NCBI RefSeq assembly: GCF_041080625.1
Contig: NZ_CP163518.1
Coordinates: 9,789,501-9,853,500, forward strand
Length of the DNA: 64,000 bases
Direction of reading: 5' to 3'
Source: Streptomyces sp. CG1
Lineage (GTDB): Bacteria; Actinomycetota; Actinomycetes; Streptomycetales; Streptomycetaceae
The notes below the pieces were generated by a model. The model was given only the letters and a program-made list of their open reading frames with translations. It made no database searches and had not been told where the DNA came from. A program made the position numbers and the translations under genes. Below are positions 42,305 to 51,235 of this stretch, one piece after another. The stretch's first letter is position 1. Every line of letters starts with the position of its first letter.

Positions 42305-43222
42305 TCAGTCCTTCAGGAAGAACTGGTGCTGGTCGGAGAGCTGCTCGTACTTCTCCAGCCGGGCCTGGGTGCGCTCCGGATCGGCGTCGGTCATCGCCTG
42401 CAGCAGGGCGGCGGCCAGCACGCCCGGCGCCGCGTAGGAGTCGAACACCAGCCGGGAGCCGGTGCCGGTGGCGAAGGTGATGTCGGCCTCGTCGGCCAGC
42501 GGCCCCAGAGCCAGGTCGGTCACGAGAGCGACCTTCAGACCGGCGCCGCGCGCCACCCGCACGGCCTGGAGCGTCTCCTGCGAGTGCCGGGGCATGGCGA
42601 AGGCGAGCACCCAGGTGCCGCCCGCCTCGCGGCACTGCAGCAGCGCGTCGTAGGCCACGCTGCCGCCCCGGGTGACCAGCCGTACGTCCGGATGGATGCG
42701 GCGGGCGGCGTAGCCGAAGTACTCGGCCAGTGACACCGAGATACGCAGCCCCAGCACGGTCAGCGGGGTGGAGCGGGACAGTGCGCGGCCGACCCGGATG
42801 ATCTGGTTGGGGTCGGCGAAGTCGCGCCGCAGGTTCTCCAGGTTCGTGATCTCGGCGTCGACGGCGGCCTGGAGCTCGTTGGCCTTGTTCTCCTCGCCCG
42901 CCCCGCCCGCCAGGGTGCTCAGCGCGATCGACTGGAGCTTCTCGCGCAGCGCGGGATAGCCGCTGAAGCCGACGGCGGCGGCGAAGCGGGTGACGGAGGG
43001 CTGGCTCACCCCGACCCGGTCGGCCAGCTCGGTGATGGAAAGGAACGCTGCCTCGGTGATGTGCTCGATCAGATACTGGGCGATGCGCCGCTGCCCCGGC
43101 GACAGACGGGGGCCGTCGAAGAGTTCCCGGAGCTGGGAGGTCGGCGCGGCCTCGGCCGCGGGCACGGCCTTGCCCGACTTGATCGCTGACGCCTGTGCTC
43201 GTGCCTGCTGCGGCGAGGGCAC
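42305..43222 (-). CDS. RpiR/MurR-family transcriptional regulator
   Basis: A 305-residue regulator with an HTH_6 domain (LSPGQRRIAQYLIEHITEAAFLSITELADRVGVSQPSVTRFAAAVGFSGYPALREKL) and a SIS sugar-phosphate domain (PLTVLGLRISVSLAEYFGYAARRI...GGTWVLAFAMPRHSQETL). GTG 43222 is chosen over upstream starts because AAAGGAGG lies 7 nt before it. Such proteins respond to sugar phosphates. Its target is not obvious: flanking genes are a membrane glycosyltransferase and an unknown protein. A fitting palindrome lies downstream at 42195. Confidence 0.9.
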   Translation of the reverse strand: MPSPQQARAQASAIKSGKAVPAAEAAPTSQLRELFDGPRLSPGQRRIAQYLIEHITEAAFLSITELADRVGVSQPSVTRFAAAVGFSGYPALREKLQSIALSTLAGGAGEENKANELQAAVDAEITNLENLRRDFADPNQIIRVGRALSRSTPLTVLGLRISVSLAEYFGYAARRIHPDVRLVTRGGSVAYDALLQCREAGGTWVLAFAMPRHSQETLQAVRVARGAGLKVALVTDLALGPLADEADITFATGTGSRLVFDSYAAPGVLAAALLQAMTDADPERTQARLEKYEQLSDQHQFFLKD

Positions 43223-43300
43223 CGGCCCGCCTCCTTTGTCTGCCACAAGCACTCAACATAGCTCACCCACCGTCATGAACAGCGGGTTGAGCAGGAGGTT

Positions 43301-45103
43301 TCAACGCCGGTAGAGGCTGATGGAACGGCCCACGTCACCGGCCGGGCGACTGCTGCCGACGAGGTCGGCGAGCCGTCCGCGCGCCTTGACGAGCGCGGAG
43401 TCGGACACGGCCAGCAGCCCGTGCACCTGCCGCGTCGGCACGGTACGCGGATCGGTGGCGTGGATGCCGTAGTACGACGGCACGCCGCTGCCCTTGTACA
43501 CCAGCCAGACCCGTTCGTGCGGATACCGCTCCCTGAGCCGGTCGGCGAGCCGGCCCAGGTCCTGGCCCCAGTCCACGTTGGAGTCGTGCAGCAGCCGATG
43601 GGTGTGCGCGGGGCCGCCGAAGGCCTCGTTGGAGTACGGCAGGTAGTACGGGAACGTGCGCAGCGAACTCACCGCGGTCCACAGCACCAGCGCGGCCGTC
43701 ACCGCGGTCGTCCACCGTCGGCCGGGCCGCGGCACACAGGCCGCCGCCACCGCGAGGAACATCGGCACGAACAGCGCGTATCTCGTTCCGAAGTCCCGCG
43801 ATCCCGTCATGGCCGCCGCGAGCAGTACTCCGGGCGGCAGCAGCAGATACGGCGCCGCGGGCCGCAGCCGCCGCAGCGCAACGGCCGCCACGGCACCGGC
43901 CGCGCCCAGCGCCAGCAGCCCGAGCGGCGTCTTCACCAGCAGGGCCGCCGGCAGGTAGTACCAGAGCGAACCGGTGTACAGATGCCCGAACAGGAAGCCC
44001 TGCCACGGGTACTCCTCGAGCCCGAACTGCACCCGCATCCCCGCCCGATAGGCCTCGGGCACCGGCAGCAGATCCACCAGCCGCCCACGCAGCCCGTGCA
44101 GTGCCGGCACCGGTCCGGCGGGGGAGAACCGCAGCCGTGGATCGACGACCAGATACGCGGCCCAGACGACCGCGACGGCCACCATCGCCACGACGGCCGC
44201 ACCGGCGAGCGCCGCCGGCACCTTCCGGCGCCGGTCGCCGGCCGTGCCCGCGAGGAGGGAAAGGGCTTTACGCCGACGGCTGTCGGCGGGGCCCGAAAGC
44301 GCGGACAGGGCCTTTCGCGGGCCGGAGTTCGTGCCCCGCCCGTCCGTCGGCTGCGCCTCCCTCCGCCGGCCCGCCACCACAACGGAGACCGCCGCCAACC
44401 CCATCAGTACCGGCACCGCCGGCAATGCGCTCATCTTGGTGGCCACGGCCGCGCCCAGCGCTGCCCCGGACAGCGGCAGATACAGCACCGGCCGCCGCCG
44501 GGCCCGCCACACCAGCCAGGCCGAGGTCAGCACGAACCCGGCCGCCGGCACGTCCAGGGTGGCCAGTGAGCCGTGGGCGATCAGGTCGGGCGAGAAGGTG
44601 TAGAGGGCGAGGGCCACCAGGCCGCCCGCCGTGCCCGTCAGTTCGCGCGCGAACGCGAAGGCGACCAGCCCGAACAGCAGCGTCAGCGCGATCACCGGCA
44701 GCCGTGTCCACAGCATCAGCCGCCAGGGGTCGTTGCCCGACTCGTACAGCAGATGCCGGCCCACGTCCCCTTGTGCGCCGGTGTACGACGGGTCGTAGTG
44801 CGGGTCGGCCACCGCCACACCGGTCGCGATCAGCAGCTTGCCGAGCGGCGGATGCTCGGGGTTGTAGCGGATCCGGTGCTCGTGCAGATAGTCGGTGGCC
44901 GTGGCGACGTACACCGGCTCGTCGATCGTCGGGGTCTGCTGGACGGCCGCCGTCACCATCACCGCCGCCATCTGGGCCAGCAGCAACGCCACCAGCAGCG
45001 GCACCAGCCACCGGCGGTGCCGGCGCATCCCGGCGACAGGGCGGGACGGCTCCTCGGCGGGAGCCGTTCGGCTGAGGACCAGGTGCTGTTCGCGCGCCAT
45101 CAT
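43301..45103 (-). CDS. GT39/PMT-like polytopic membrane glycosyltransferase
   Basis: A 600-residue membrane protein with about 10-12 helices. The first extracytoplasmic loop carries the Asp-Glu pair in PTIDEPVYVATATDYLHEHRIRYNPEHPPLGKLL, typical of lipid-linked-sugar transferases (GT-C fold). The C-terminal soluble part includes DSNVDWGQDLGRLADRLRERYP, seen in related proteins. A loop of about residues 258-300 contains three imperfect 15-residue repeats (RRRKALSLLAGTAGD-like). It probably glycosylates proteins or cell-wall lipids from polyprenyl-phosphate sugars. ATG 45103 starts MMAREQ. Confidence 0.87.
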   Translation of the reverse strand: MMAREQHLVLSRTAPAEEPSRPVAGMRRHRRWLVPLLVALLLAQMAAVMVTAAVQQTPTIDEPVYVATATDYLHEHRIRYNPEHPPLGKLLIATGVAVADPHYDPSYTGAQGDVGRHLLYESGNDPWRLMLWTRLPVIALTLLFGLVAFAFARELTGTAGGLVALALYTFSPDLIAHGSLATLDVPAAGFVLTSAWLVWRARRRPVLYLPLSGAALGAAVATKMSALPAVPVLMGLAAVSVVVAGRRREAQPTDGRGTNSGPRKALSALSGPADSRRRKALSLLAGTAGDRRRKVPAALAGAAVVAMVAVAVVWAAYLVVDPRLRFSPAGPVPALHGLRGRLVDLLPVPEAYRAGMRVQFGLEEYPWQGFLFGHLYTGSLWYYLPAALLVKTPLGLLALGAAGAVAAVALRRLRPAAPYLLLPPGVLLAAAMTGSRDFGTRYALFVPMFLAVAAACVPRPGRRWTTAVTAALVLWTAVSSLRTFPYYLPYSNEAFGGPAHTHRLLHDSNVDWGQDLGRLADRLRERYPHERVWLVYKGSGVPSYYGIHATDPRTVPTRQVHGLLAVSDSALVKARGRLADLVGSSRPAGDVGRSISLYRR

Positions 45104-45195
45104 CCGCCCCGCGGCGGCACCGGCCGAGGGGCGGCGGCAACGGCCGAGGACCCGGTCATGGCCCTACTGTCGCACCGCTCCCGCCCCCGGCGGCG

Positions 45196-47100
45196 TCACC
45201 GCTGCACGAGTCGTACCGACAGACCTTCTGCCGTGTACACGGGTACGGCCCGCAGCCGGTCGGAGTTCACCTCGATCCGGGTGAACCGGCCGCGCAGCCG
45301 CGGTACGTCGATCACCGGCAGGGTGCTGCCCTCGGCCGGCGGCCGCTTGGTGTCCAGCCGCAGCGACAGCGCCGCCGCGCTCCCCAGTACGGCCAGGTGC
45401 TTCACCGTCAGCGGTGCCTTGCGGCCGGCGCGCAGCGTGACCTCGAGCGTGCCCGCGTCCTGCGCGTACGCGCCGCGCACCCGTAGCCGTCCGGACACCC
45501 GCAGCGTGCCGTCCGTGACCCGCACGTCCCCGTGGCCGAGGGCGTCCTCGGAGCCGGCGACCAGCGTGCCCTCGGCCAGCACCGTCCCGCCCGTGTAGCG
45601 GTTGCGGCCGGTCAGTGTCAGGCGGCCGGTGCCGCGCTTGGTCAGGCCGCCGCGCCCGCCGATGTCATTGCGCCAGGCGTCGGCGGCCGAGAATCCGCCC
45701 GCCGCGGCGTCCAGCGCGACCGTGACGTCGGAGTCGAAGGCGCCGTAGCCGTCCGCCGCGGCGAACAGGTTCAGTCGGCCCCACTGCTCGACGCCGTCGA
45801 GGAGCACATACCCGGAGGGCAGGCCGGTCGTGCGCAGCACCTCGCGGCGCTGCTCCGCGGTCAGATACGGCAGCCGGGTCTCCAGCAGCACCTCGGCGCC
45901 CTTCGGCACGGTCAGCGGCAGCTCGCGGCCCTGCCGGGTCAGGACGTAGGTCAGCCGCGGCCGGACCGCGCGTGCGTTGGCGTCCCGGTCGGCGTACGGG
46001 TCGGAGCCGGTGTGCGCGGCGGTGTACAGCGTGTCGGCGGTGGTGCCGGTCTGCGCGGTGAAGTAGGCGAGGGCCTGCGCGCGGGCGGCGGCCTTCAGTT
46101 CCGCGTTCGCCGGGTCGGCGAGGGTGGCCGCGGCGAGTGCGGTGGCCATGGTGCGGCCGCCGATGACGTCGACGGTGTGGTGCATGCCCGCCACGATCCG
46201 GGTGTGGGCCAGCTCGAAAGCGCGGGTCACCAGCTCCTGGAAGCGCTCGGGTACGGCGTAGGCGTACGCGAGCGCGGCCAGGTGGAAGGCGTTGGTGTGA
46301 CCGCTCGGGAAGCCGCCGTCGTCGGCCGGGGAGGTGCCGCGCTGACGGAGCAGTTGCGGCGCGACGACCACGTCGGACGCGTAGACCGGGAAACCGAACG
46401 CATCCGTCTTCCCGGTGTCGACGACCTCGCTGTTCTCGGTCAGGCGCCACGGACGCGGGTACTGGTAGGCGTACTTGGCGGGGTTTCCGGAGGCGTACGG
46501 GCCGCGCACGGTGTCGACCAGTTCGGCGACCTTGCCGAGCGCGGAGTCGTGCGCGCCGGCACCGAGCGCCGAGCCGGCCGGGGCGTTCGCGGGCACGGCG
46601 TCGCTGACGGTGGTCGCGGGGGTGCCGTCGGGTGCGCTGGTGATCGACGTGACCGCTCTGGCTCCCGCCGTGTAGAGGTCCGCCAGCGGGCCGAGGCCCG
46701 CGATCATCGCGTAACTCTGGTGCCGGCGGTCGTAGATGAAGGCTTCCTTCGCCTGGGCGTCGGTGCGCCGGGCCGTGGCCCGGGCGCAGTAGCGCAGGTC
46801 GGCGCGCAGCACCTCCGGGCGCAGCGGGATGCCGGTGTTCCAGGCCGGGCCGGTCTTCCACACCTGGGCGAAGCCGCCGAGGATGCGGACCACCGCGTTG
46901 GTCTCGGGGGTCTGGTTGGCGACGACGTTGGTCTTGTAGTCGTCCACGAACGCGGCAGGCGCGGTCGCGGCCTTCGCGTCGGCCGCCGGCAGCCAGACGG
47001 CGACGGCCGGGGCGGCGAGCACGCCCGCCGACGCTGCCAGCGAGGTCGTGAGGAACCCGCGCCGGTTCAGCGCGGAGGAGTGCCCGGCAGGTGACGGCAT
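45196..47100 (-). CDS. Tat-exported PAP2-family phosphatase with C-terminal beta-helix-like domain
   Basis: A 634-residue protein. The Tat signal is NRRGFLTTSLAASAGVLA. The PAP2/vanadium-haloperoxidase-type phosphatase domain contains GGFPSGHTNAFH and ARIVAGMHHTVDVIGGRT-like AHTRIVAGMHHTVDV with the catalytic His residues. From about residue 455 an autotransporter-associated repeat-like region follows (GGLTKRGTGRLTLTGRNRYTGGTVLAEGTLVAGS, VTDGTLRVSGRLRVRG). It is likely a secreted acid phosphatase. The upstream region has three 11-bp PHO-box-like units, pointing to control by PhoP under phosphate limitation. Confidence 0.87.
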   Translation of the reverse strand: MPSPAGHSSALNRRGFLTTSLAASAGVLAAPAVAVWLPAADAKAATAPAAFVDDYKTNVVANQTPETNAVVRILGGFAQVWKTGPAWNTGIPLRPEVLRADLRYCARATARRTDAQAKEAFIYDRRHQSYAMIAGLGPLADLYTAGARAVTSITSAPDGTPATTVSDAVPANAPAGSALGAGAHDSALGKVAELVDTVRGPYASGNPAKYAYQYPRPWRLTENSEVVDTGKTDAFGFPVYASDVVVAPQLLRQRGTSPADDGGFPSGHTNAFHLAALAYAYAVPERFQELVTRAFELAHTRIVAGMHHTVDVIGGRTMATALAAATLADPANAELKAAARAQALAYFTAQTGTTADTLYTAAHTGSDPYADRDANARAVRPRLTYVLTRQGRELPLTVPKGAEVLLETRLPYLTAEQRREVLRTTGLPSGYVLLDGVEQWGRLNLFAAADGYGAFDSDVTVALDAAAGGFSAADAWRNDIGGRGGLTKRGTGRLTLTGRNRYTGGTVLAEGTLVAGSEDALGHGDVRVTDGTLRVSGRLRVRGAYAQDAGTLEVTLRAGRKAPLTVKHLAVLGSAAALSLRLDTKRPPAEGSTLPVIDVPRLRGRFTRIEVNSDRLRAVPVYTAEGLSVRLVQR

Positions 47101-47241
47101 GCCTGTGCCTCTCAGGAGTGGTCCACGGGGCGCGCGGCGCGATGTGCCGAGTTGTGCGGTCCCGTGGGAAAGAAGGGGAAGGAAGGCGAAAGAAGTTGAA
47201 CTAGGGAATATCTAGGTCCGAGGTGTGACCCGCCGGGGAGT

Positions 47242-47274
47242 CGCCGGTGATCTTCGCCTGATCGACGGGTGAAC
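47242..47274 (-). promoter_or_regulatory. PHO-box-like array of three 11-bp direct repeats
   Basis: Read on the minus strand: GTTCACCCGTC, GATCAGGCGAA, GATCACCGGCG, exactly contiguous with 11-bp spacing. Streptomyces PhoP binds 11-bp direct repeats of GTTCACC type. The array is about 140 bp before the phosphatase ATG. Confidence 0.6.
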
Positions 47275-47323
47275 GCGGGGTGCCCGGCGCACAGAATCCG
47301 ACAGGGAACGCGCAGCGGCGCCG

Positions 47324-48223
47324 TCACAGCAGCGAACGTGCCAGGGCCACCGCCCCGTCGACCGGCGGAACCCGCAGCGGCCGCGGCCGGGCCGCCGGGA
47401 GCGCCTCGGCGAGGGCGGCCGTGAACGCGTCGTACAGCAGCGGTCGGCCGAGGATCGTGCCGCCCGCGACCACCACGTCGTCGGCCGCCGCGCCGCGCCG
47501 GGCCAGCAGCGCCACGAGCGCGGCCAGGGCGCGGCCCTGGTCGGCGATCACGGTGCGGGCGAGCGCCGAGCCCGCCGCTTCGGCGGCGAAGACGGCCGGT
47601 GCGTGCCTGCCCCACTCGGCGGAGGGGGCCCTGGCACTTTCCAACGCCCCGCCCAGCGCGGGCACTTCGGGTACACCGAACGCGTCCAGCAGGGCCGCCG
47701 CCAGGGCGTCGGGAGCCTCGCCGCGGTCATGGGCGGACCAGCAGGCGCGCACCGCCTCCCGGACCAGCCCGGCCGCGCCACCCTCGTCCCCGAGGACTGC
47801 GCCCCAGCCGCCGACCTGCACGAGCGTGCCGTCCGCGCGCCGGCCCACCGCCACCGAGCCGGTGCCGGCGACCAGCCCGACGCCCTGGTCCAACCCGGCG
47901 GCGGGTACGAGGAGTTCGGCGTCGCCCACGATCAGCGCGGGCGCGTCGACGTGGGCGCGCAGGACGGTGCGTATCTCCGCGCACTGGCGCGGGGTCTCAC
48001 AGGCGTGGCCGCCCACGGCCAGGGCCGACGGGCGGACGCCGGCCGGCAGTGCGTCGGCGACCAGCCGGGCCAGCCAGCCGGCGGCGGCCGCGGGGTCGTG
48101 CGGCCGCCAGCCGCCGCTCGTGCGGACATGGTCGGCGACGGGGGTGCCCCCGGCCACGGCCCTCAGATGTGTCTTGGTGCCGCCCACGTCGATGCCGGCC
48201 AGGACGGGCGTGGACTCCTGCAC
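47324..48223 (-). CDS. BadF/BcrAD-type sugar kinase (N-acetylglucosamine kinase-like)
   Basis: A 299-residue ASKHA-fold ATPase: phosphate-1 motif AGIDVGGTKTHLRAV, phosphate-2/adenosine region GLVAGTGSVAVGRRADG, VGGWGAVLGDEGGAAGLVREAVRACW, and DVVVAGGTILG. These features match actinobacterial N-acetylglucosamine or related amino-sugar kinases. GTG 48223 is preceded by GAAAGAGA. It is divergent from a ROK regulator with a perfect 8-bp dyad between, and the ABC importer lies beyond that regulator, so it likely phosphorylates the imported sugar. Confidence 0.85.
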   Translation of the reverse strand: MQESTPVLAGIDVGGTKTHLRAVAGGTPVADHVRTSGGWRPHDPAAAAGWLARLVADALPAGVRPSALAVGGHACETPRQCAEIRTVLRAHVDAPALIVGDAELLVPAAGLDQGVGLVAGTGSVAVGRRADGTLVQVGGWGAVLGDEGGAAGLVREAVRACWSAHDRGEAPDALAAALLDAFGVPEVPALGGALESARAPSAEWGRHAPAVFAAEAAGSALARTVIADQGRALAALVALLARRGAAADDVVVAGGTILGRPLLYDAFTAALAEALPAARPRPLRVPPVDGAVALARSLL

Positions 48224-48351
48224 GGGATCTCTTTCGTCGGTGCGCGGTGCTGCGACGGTGGGCGAACCGTGCCTGATTGAAGGGGAGTTGAAGCGGTCGG
48301 GAAGCCCCGGGACGGGCCTCGGACGGAGTACGGCAGGCGAGTACCGTGAAG

Positions 48352-48375
48352 TTCGTTAGGAAGTTAACTAACGAA
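48352..48375. promoter_or_regulatory. Perfect dyad TTCGTTAG-N8-CTAACGAA between kinase and ROK genes
   Basis: 8-bp perfect arms with an 8-bp spacer (GAAGTTAA), 41 bp before the ROK start and 129 bp before the kinase start. It is the obvious candidate operator of the adjacent ROK regulator. Confidence 0.78.
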
Positions 48376-48415
48376 GTAGAGTGCGTCAAGAGTCCTCGCG
48401 ACCTGTGGGAGAACC

Positions 48416-49561
48416 GTGGAACACGACGTGGTGACGGCGCCCCGGCTGTCCGAGAGCGCGAGCGCGGTCTTCGCCGTGCTCGCCCGGGCCGGCAGCGCGA
48501 CCCGGCCCCAGCTGGCGAGCCTGGCCGGCCTGTCCAAACCGACGGTGTCCGCCGCCGTCGCGGAGCTGGAGAGCGCCCGGCTCGCCGCCGCCTCCGGCAC
48601 CGCCTCCAGCGGCACCGGCCGCACCGCCGCCGTCTACCGGCTCGGACCGGATGCCGGCGCCGTACTCGCGGTCGACCTGGGCCCGGACCTCACCCGGGTA
48701 CGGGGCTGCGCCCTCGACGGCACCCTGCTCGCCGAGGCCACCGGGCCCCGGGCCGACTCTGCCGCCGCCGTACGCGAGGCCCTCCACGCGCTGCCCGCCG
48801 GTGCCCCGCTGCGCACCATCGTCGTCGCCGTCGGTGATGTCACCGCGCGGGCGGCGGAGGGCACCGGGATGCGTCCGGCGACCGCCAAGGCGGGACCGGT
48901 CTTCGACGCCATGGCCGTCGCACTGCCGCCGGGAGTCCCCGTCCACCTGGAGAACAACGTCAACTGCGCCGCCCTCGCCGAATTCCACGAGGGTGCCGCC
49001 CGGGGCCGTGACACCTTCGGCTATCTGCGCGTGGGCGTGGGTGTCGGCCTCGGCATCGTCATCGACGGCCGGGTGCTGCGCGGCGCGAACGGCGCCGCCG
49101 GTGAGCTGGCCCGGCTGCCCTACCCCTGGGACGACGGCCGCGAGCCGCGCCTGGAGGCCCTGGAGGAGTACATCGGCGCCGCGTCGCTGCTGCGGCGGGC
49201 CGCCACGGCCTGGCGGGACGCGGACGGCTCGTGCCCGGCGACCACCGAGCGGCTGTTCGCCCTCGCCGGCCAGGGCAGCGCCCCGGCCCGCGCCGTCGTC
49301 GCCCGCCATGCCTCCGACGTGGGCCGGCTCGCCGCCGCCGTGGCCGCCGTACTCGACCCGGGACTCATCGTGCTCGGCGGCAGCACCGGCGCGGACCCGC
49401 AGCTCCTGCCCGGTGTGCGGGCCGAACTGGCCCGGCTCAGCTGGCCCACCGAGGTGGTCAGCAGCACGGTCGGCGATCTCGGCACCGTCGTCGGCGCGGC
49501 CCGGCTCGCGGTCGCCCGCGGTGTCCGAACCGTGACCGAGGCCGCGCGACGGAAGGATTGA
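48416..49561 (+). CDS. ROK-family transcriptional regulator
   Basis: A 381-residue protein with a winged helix (AVFAVLARAGSATRPQLASLAGLSKPTVSAAVAELESARL) and a ROK domain (VHLENNVNCAALAEFHEGAARG, GYLRVGVGVGLGIVIDGRVLRGANGAAGELARLPYP, IVLGGSTG). The GxCG..C zinc site is absent. GTG 48416 has GGGAGAA upstream. It likely controls the divergent kinase and perhaps the downstream importer (296 bp away on the same strand) through the dyad at 48352. Confidence 0.9.
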   Translation: MEHDVVTAPRLSESASAVFAVLARAGSATRPQLASLAGLSKPTVSAAVAELESARLAAASGTASSGTGRTAAVYRLGPDAGAVLAVDLGPDLTRVRGCALDGTLLAEATGPRADSAAAVREALHALPAGAPLRTIVVAVGDVTARAAEGTGMRPATAKAGPVFDAMAVALPPGVPVHLENNVNCAALAEFHEGAARGRDTFGYLRVGVGVGLGIVIDGRVLRGANGAAGELARLPYPWDDGREPRLEALEEYIGAASLLRRAATAWRDADGSCPATTERLFALAGQGSAPARAVVARHASDVGRLAAAVAAVLDPGLIVLGGSTGADPQLLPGVRAELARLSWPTEVVSSTVGDLGTVVGAARLAVARGVRTVTEAARRKD

Positions 49562-49856
49562 CGGCCTCCGGGTCGCTCTGCCAATGTCCGGACAAGCGCT
49601 TTCTAGGCCGGTCGGGACACCGGCCCGGGGTGGCATCCGCCCGTACACGGCGTACGGCGCGGCGCACGAGGGCGTGCTCGTGCGGCACCGGCCTTCAGCC
49701 GGCCGGGGATCCCGCCCCTACCCAGGCGGCGCGGCCGGGCGAGGCCGCCCCCGGAAGGCGCACGTTCCCGAGCAACTCACCCCTGCCGCAGCGACCGCGC
49801 ACCCGTGCCGCGGCGACCGGCCGGGGATCCGTCACGCACCCCTCAGGGAGGACCCG
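49562..49856. other. 295-bp promoter region of the ABC importer operon
   Basis: It contains a LacI-type half-palindrome (49592-49604) near the ROK end and a good ribosome site AGGGAGG before GTG 49857. A long open frame runs through it in phase with the binding protein, but its sequence is not a signal peptide. Confidence 0.45.
49592..49604. promoter_or_regulatory. LacI-type motif ACAAGCGCTTTCT
   Basis: The centre AAGCGCTT is a perfect 8-bp palindrome with the central CG common to LacI-family operators. No LacI gene is in the window, so the controlling protein would be encoded elsewhere. Confidence 0.45.
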
Positions 49857-51188
49857 GTGGGTCACCAGATCTCGCGCAGAACCCTCTTCCGCACCGTGAG
49901 CGGGCTCGCCGTCGCAGGCGCCCTCGGCCCCGCGCTCACCGCCTGCGCCGGCGGCACCGGAGCGGGCAGCGACAACGGCAGCCTGACGATGACCTGGTGG
50001 GGCAGCGACGAGCGGCACGCCGCCTACAAGAAGGCCCTCGCGGCCTTCGAGAAGAACAACCCCAAGATCAAGACAGAGACCCGCTACTCCGGCTACGACG
50101 GCTACTTCGACAAGTTCAACACCCAGATCGCCGGCGGCAGCGCCCCCGACCTGCTGCAGATGGACACCGCTCTGGTCGCCCAGTACGCCCGCAAGGGCAT
50201 CCTCGCCCCGCTCGACTCGTACGTCGGCAAGTCCCTCGACCTGACCGGCTTCTCGAAGACGCTGCTCGCCGCGGGCACGGTCGACGGCAAGCTGTACGGT
50301 GTCCCGTCCGGCATCGGCGTCAACCAACTGACCGTCAACCGCACCGGCCTGGAGAAGCTCGGCCTGAAGCTCCCCGACCGCGAATGGACCTGGAACGACC
50401 TGAAGAAGATCGCCACCGAGGTCCGCAAGAAGAGCGGCGGCACGATCTACGGCGTCGACGACGGCGGCGGCTCCACCCTCCAGTGCTTCGAGATCTTCGC
50501 CCGCGAGAAGGGCCAGCCGTTCTTCTCCGACGACGGCAGGAAACTCGGCTTCACCGCCGACACCCTCCAGGAGTGGTGGGAGTTCTGGGCCGCAATGCGC
50601 AAGGACGACGCCTCCCCGCCGCCCGCGATCACCTCCGCCGCGCACAACGACCTCACCAAGAACGCCGTCGTCATCGGCAAGGCCCTGTTCACCTTCGACT
50701 CCGGTGTCTACGGCGCCGGCGGCTCGATCACCGACGTCCAGCTGGACTTCCTGCCCACCCCGCAGGGCGACTTCTCCGGCGCCCGCGAGGGCAACTTCGT
50801 CAACGGAGGAGTCCTGCTCAGCGCGACCAAGGCCAGCAAGAAGATCGCGGACTCGGTGAAGATCATGGACTTCTTCGCCCAGGACCCCACCGCCATCAAG
50901 GACATGCAGCTGCTGCGCGGCATCCCGCCGACCGAGAAGGCCCGTTCGCTGATCTCCGCCGGGCTGAACGAGACCGACCGGCGGAACATGGCGATGGCCG
51001 ACTACATCTCCCAGCGGGTCTCCAAGGCGACCGACGCCCTGCCCGCGCCCGTGCCCCCGCCCAAGGGCGCCGACCAGATCTGGGACCTGCTGTTCCAGTC
51101 CAACCTGGCGGTCGCCTTCGGCAAGAAGACCATCAAGGCGCAGCTCAGCGAGTTCTTCGACCAGGCGCAGTCCATCCTCGCGGGCTGA
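49857..51188 (+). CDS. Sugar ABC transporter substrate-binding lipoprotein
   Basis: A 443-residue family 1 extracellular binding protein. The N-terminus has a twin-arginine motif (SRRTLFRTVSG) and lipobox LTAC, so it is a Tat-routed lipoprotein. The domain shows LTMTWWGSDERHAAYKKALAAFEKNNPKIKTET, APDLLQMDTALVAQYA, LYGVPSGIGVNQLTVNRTGLEKLG and EWTWNDLKKIA. Ligand is likely an oligosaccharide. GTG 49857 follows AGGGAGG. It is the first gene of an importer that lacks its own ATPase; Streptomyces importers of this type commonly share MsiK. Confidence 0.92.
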   Translation: MGHQISRRTLFRTVSGLAVAGALGPALTACAGGTGAGSDNGSLTMTWWGSDERHAAYKKALAAFEKNNPKIKTETRYSGYDGYFDKFNTQIAGGSAPDLLQMDTALVAQYARKGILAPLDSYVGKSLDLTGFSKTLLAAGTVDGKLYGVPSGIGVNQLTVNRTGLEKLGLKLPDREWTWNDLKKIATEVRKKSGGTIYGVDDGGGSTLQCFEIFAREKGQPFFSDDGRKLGFTADTLQEWWEFWAAMRKDDASPPPAITSAAHNDLTKNAVVIGKALFTFDSGVYGAGGSITDVQLDFLPTPQGDFSGAREGNFVNGGVLLSATKASKKIADSVKIMDFFAQDPTAIKDMQLLRGIPPTEKARSLISAGLNETDRRNMAMADYISQRVSKATDALPAPVPPPKGADQIWDLLFQSNLAVAFGKKTIKAQLSEFFDQAQSILAG

Positions 51189-51235
51189 CCGCCCGCCCCA
51201 GCACAGTCCGGCACCGGGAGAGGGCCAGGAAGACG

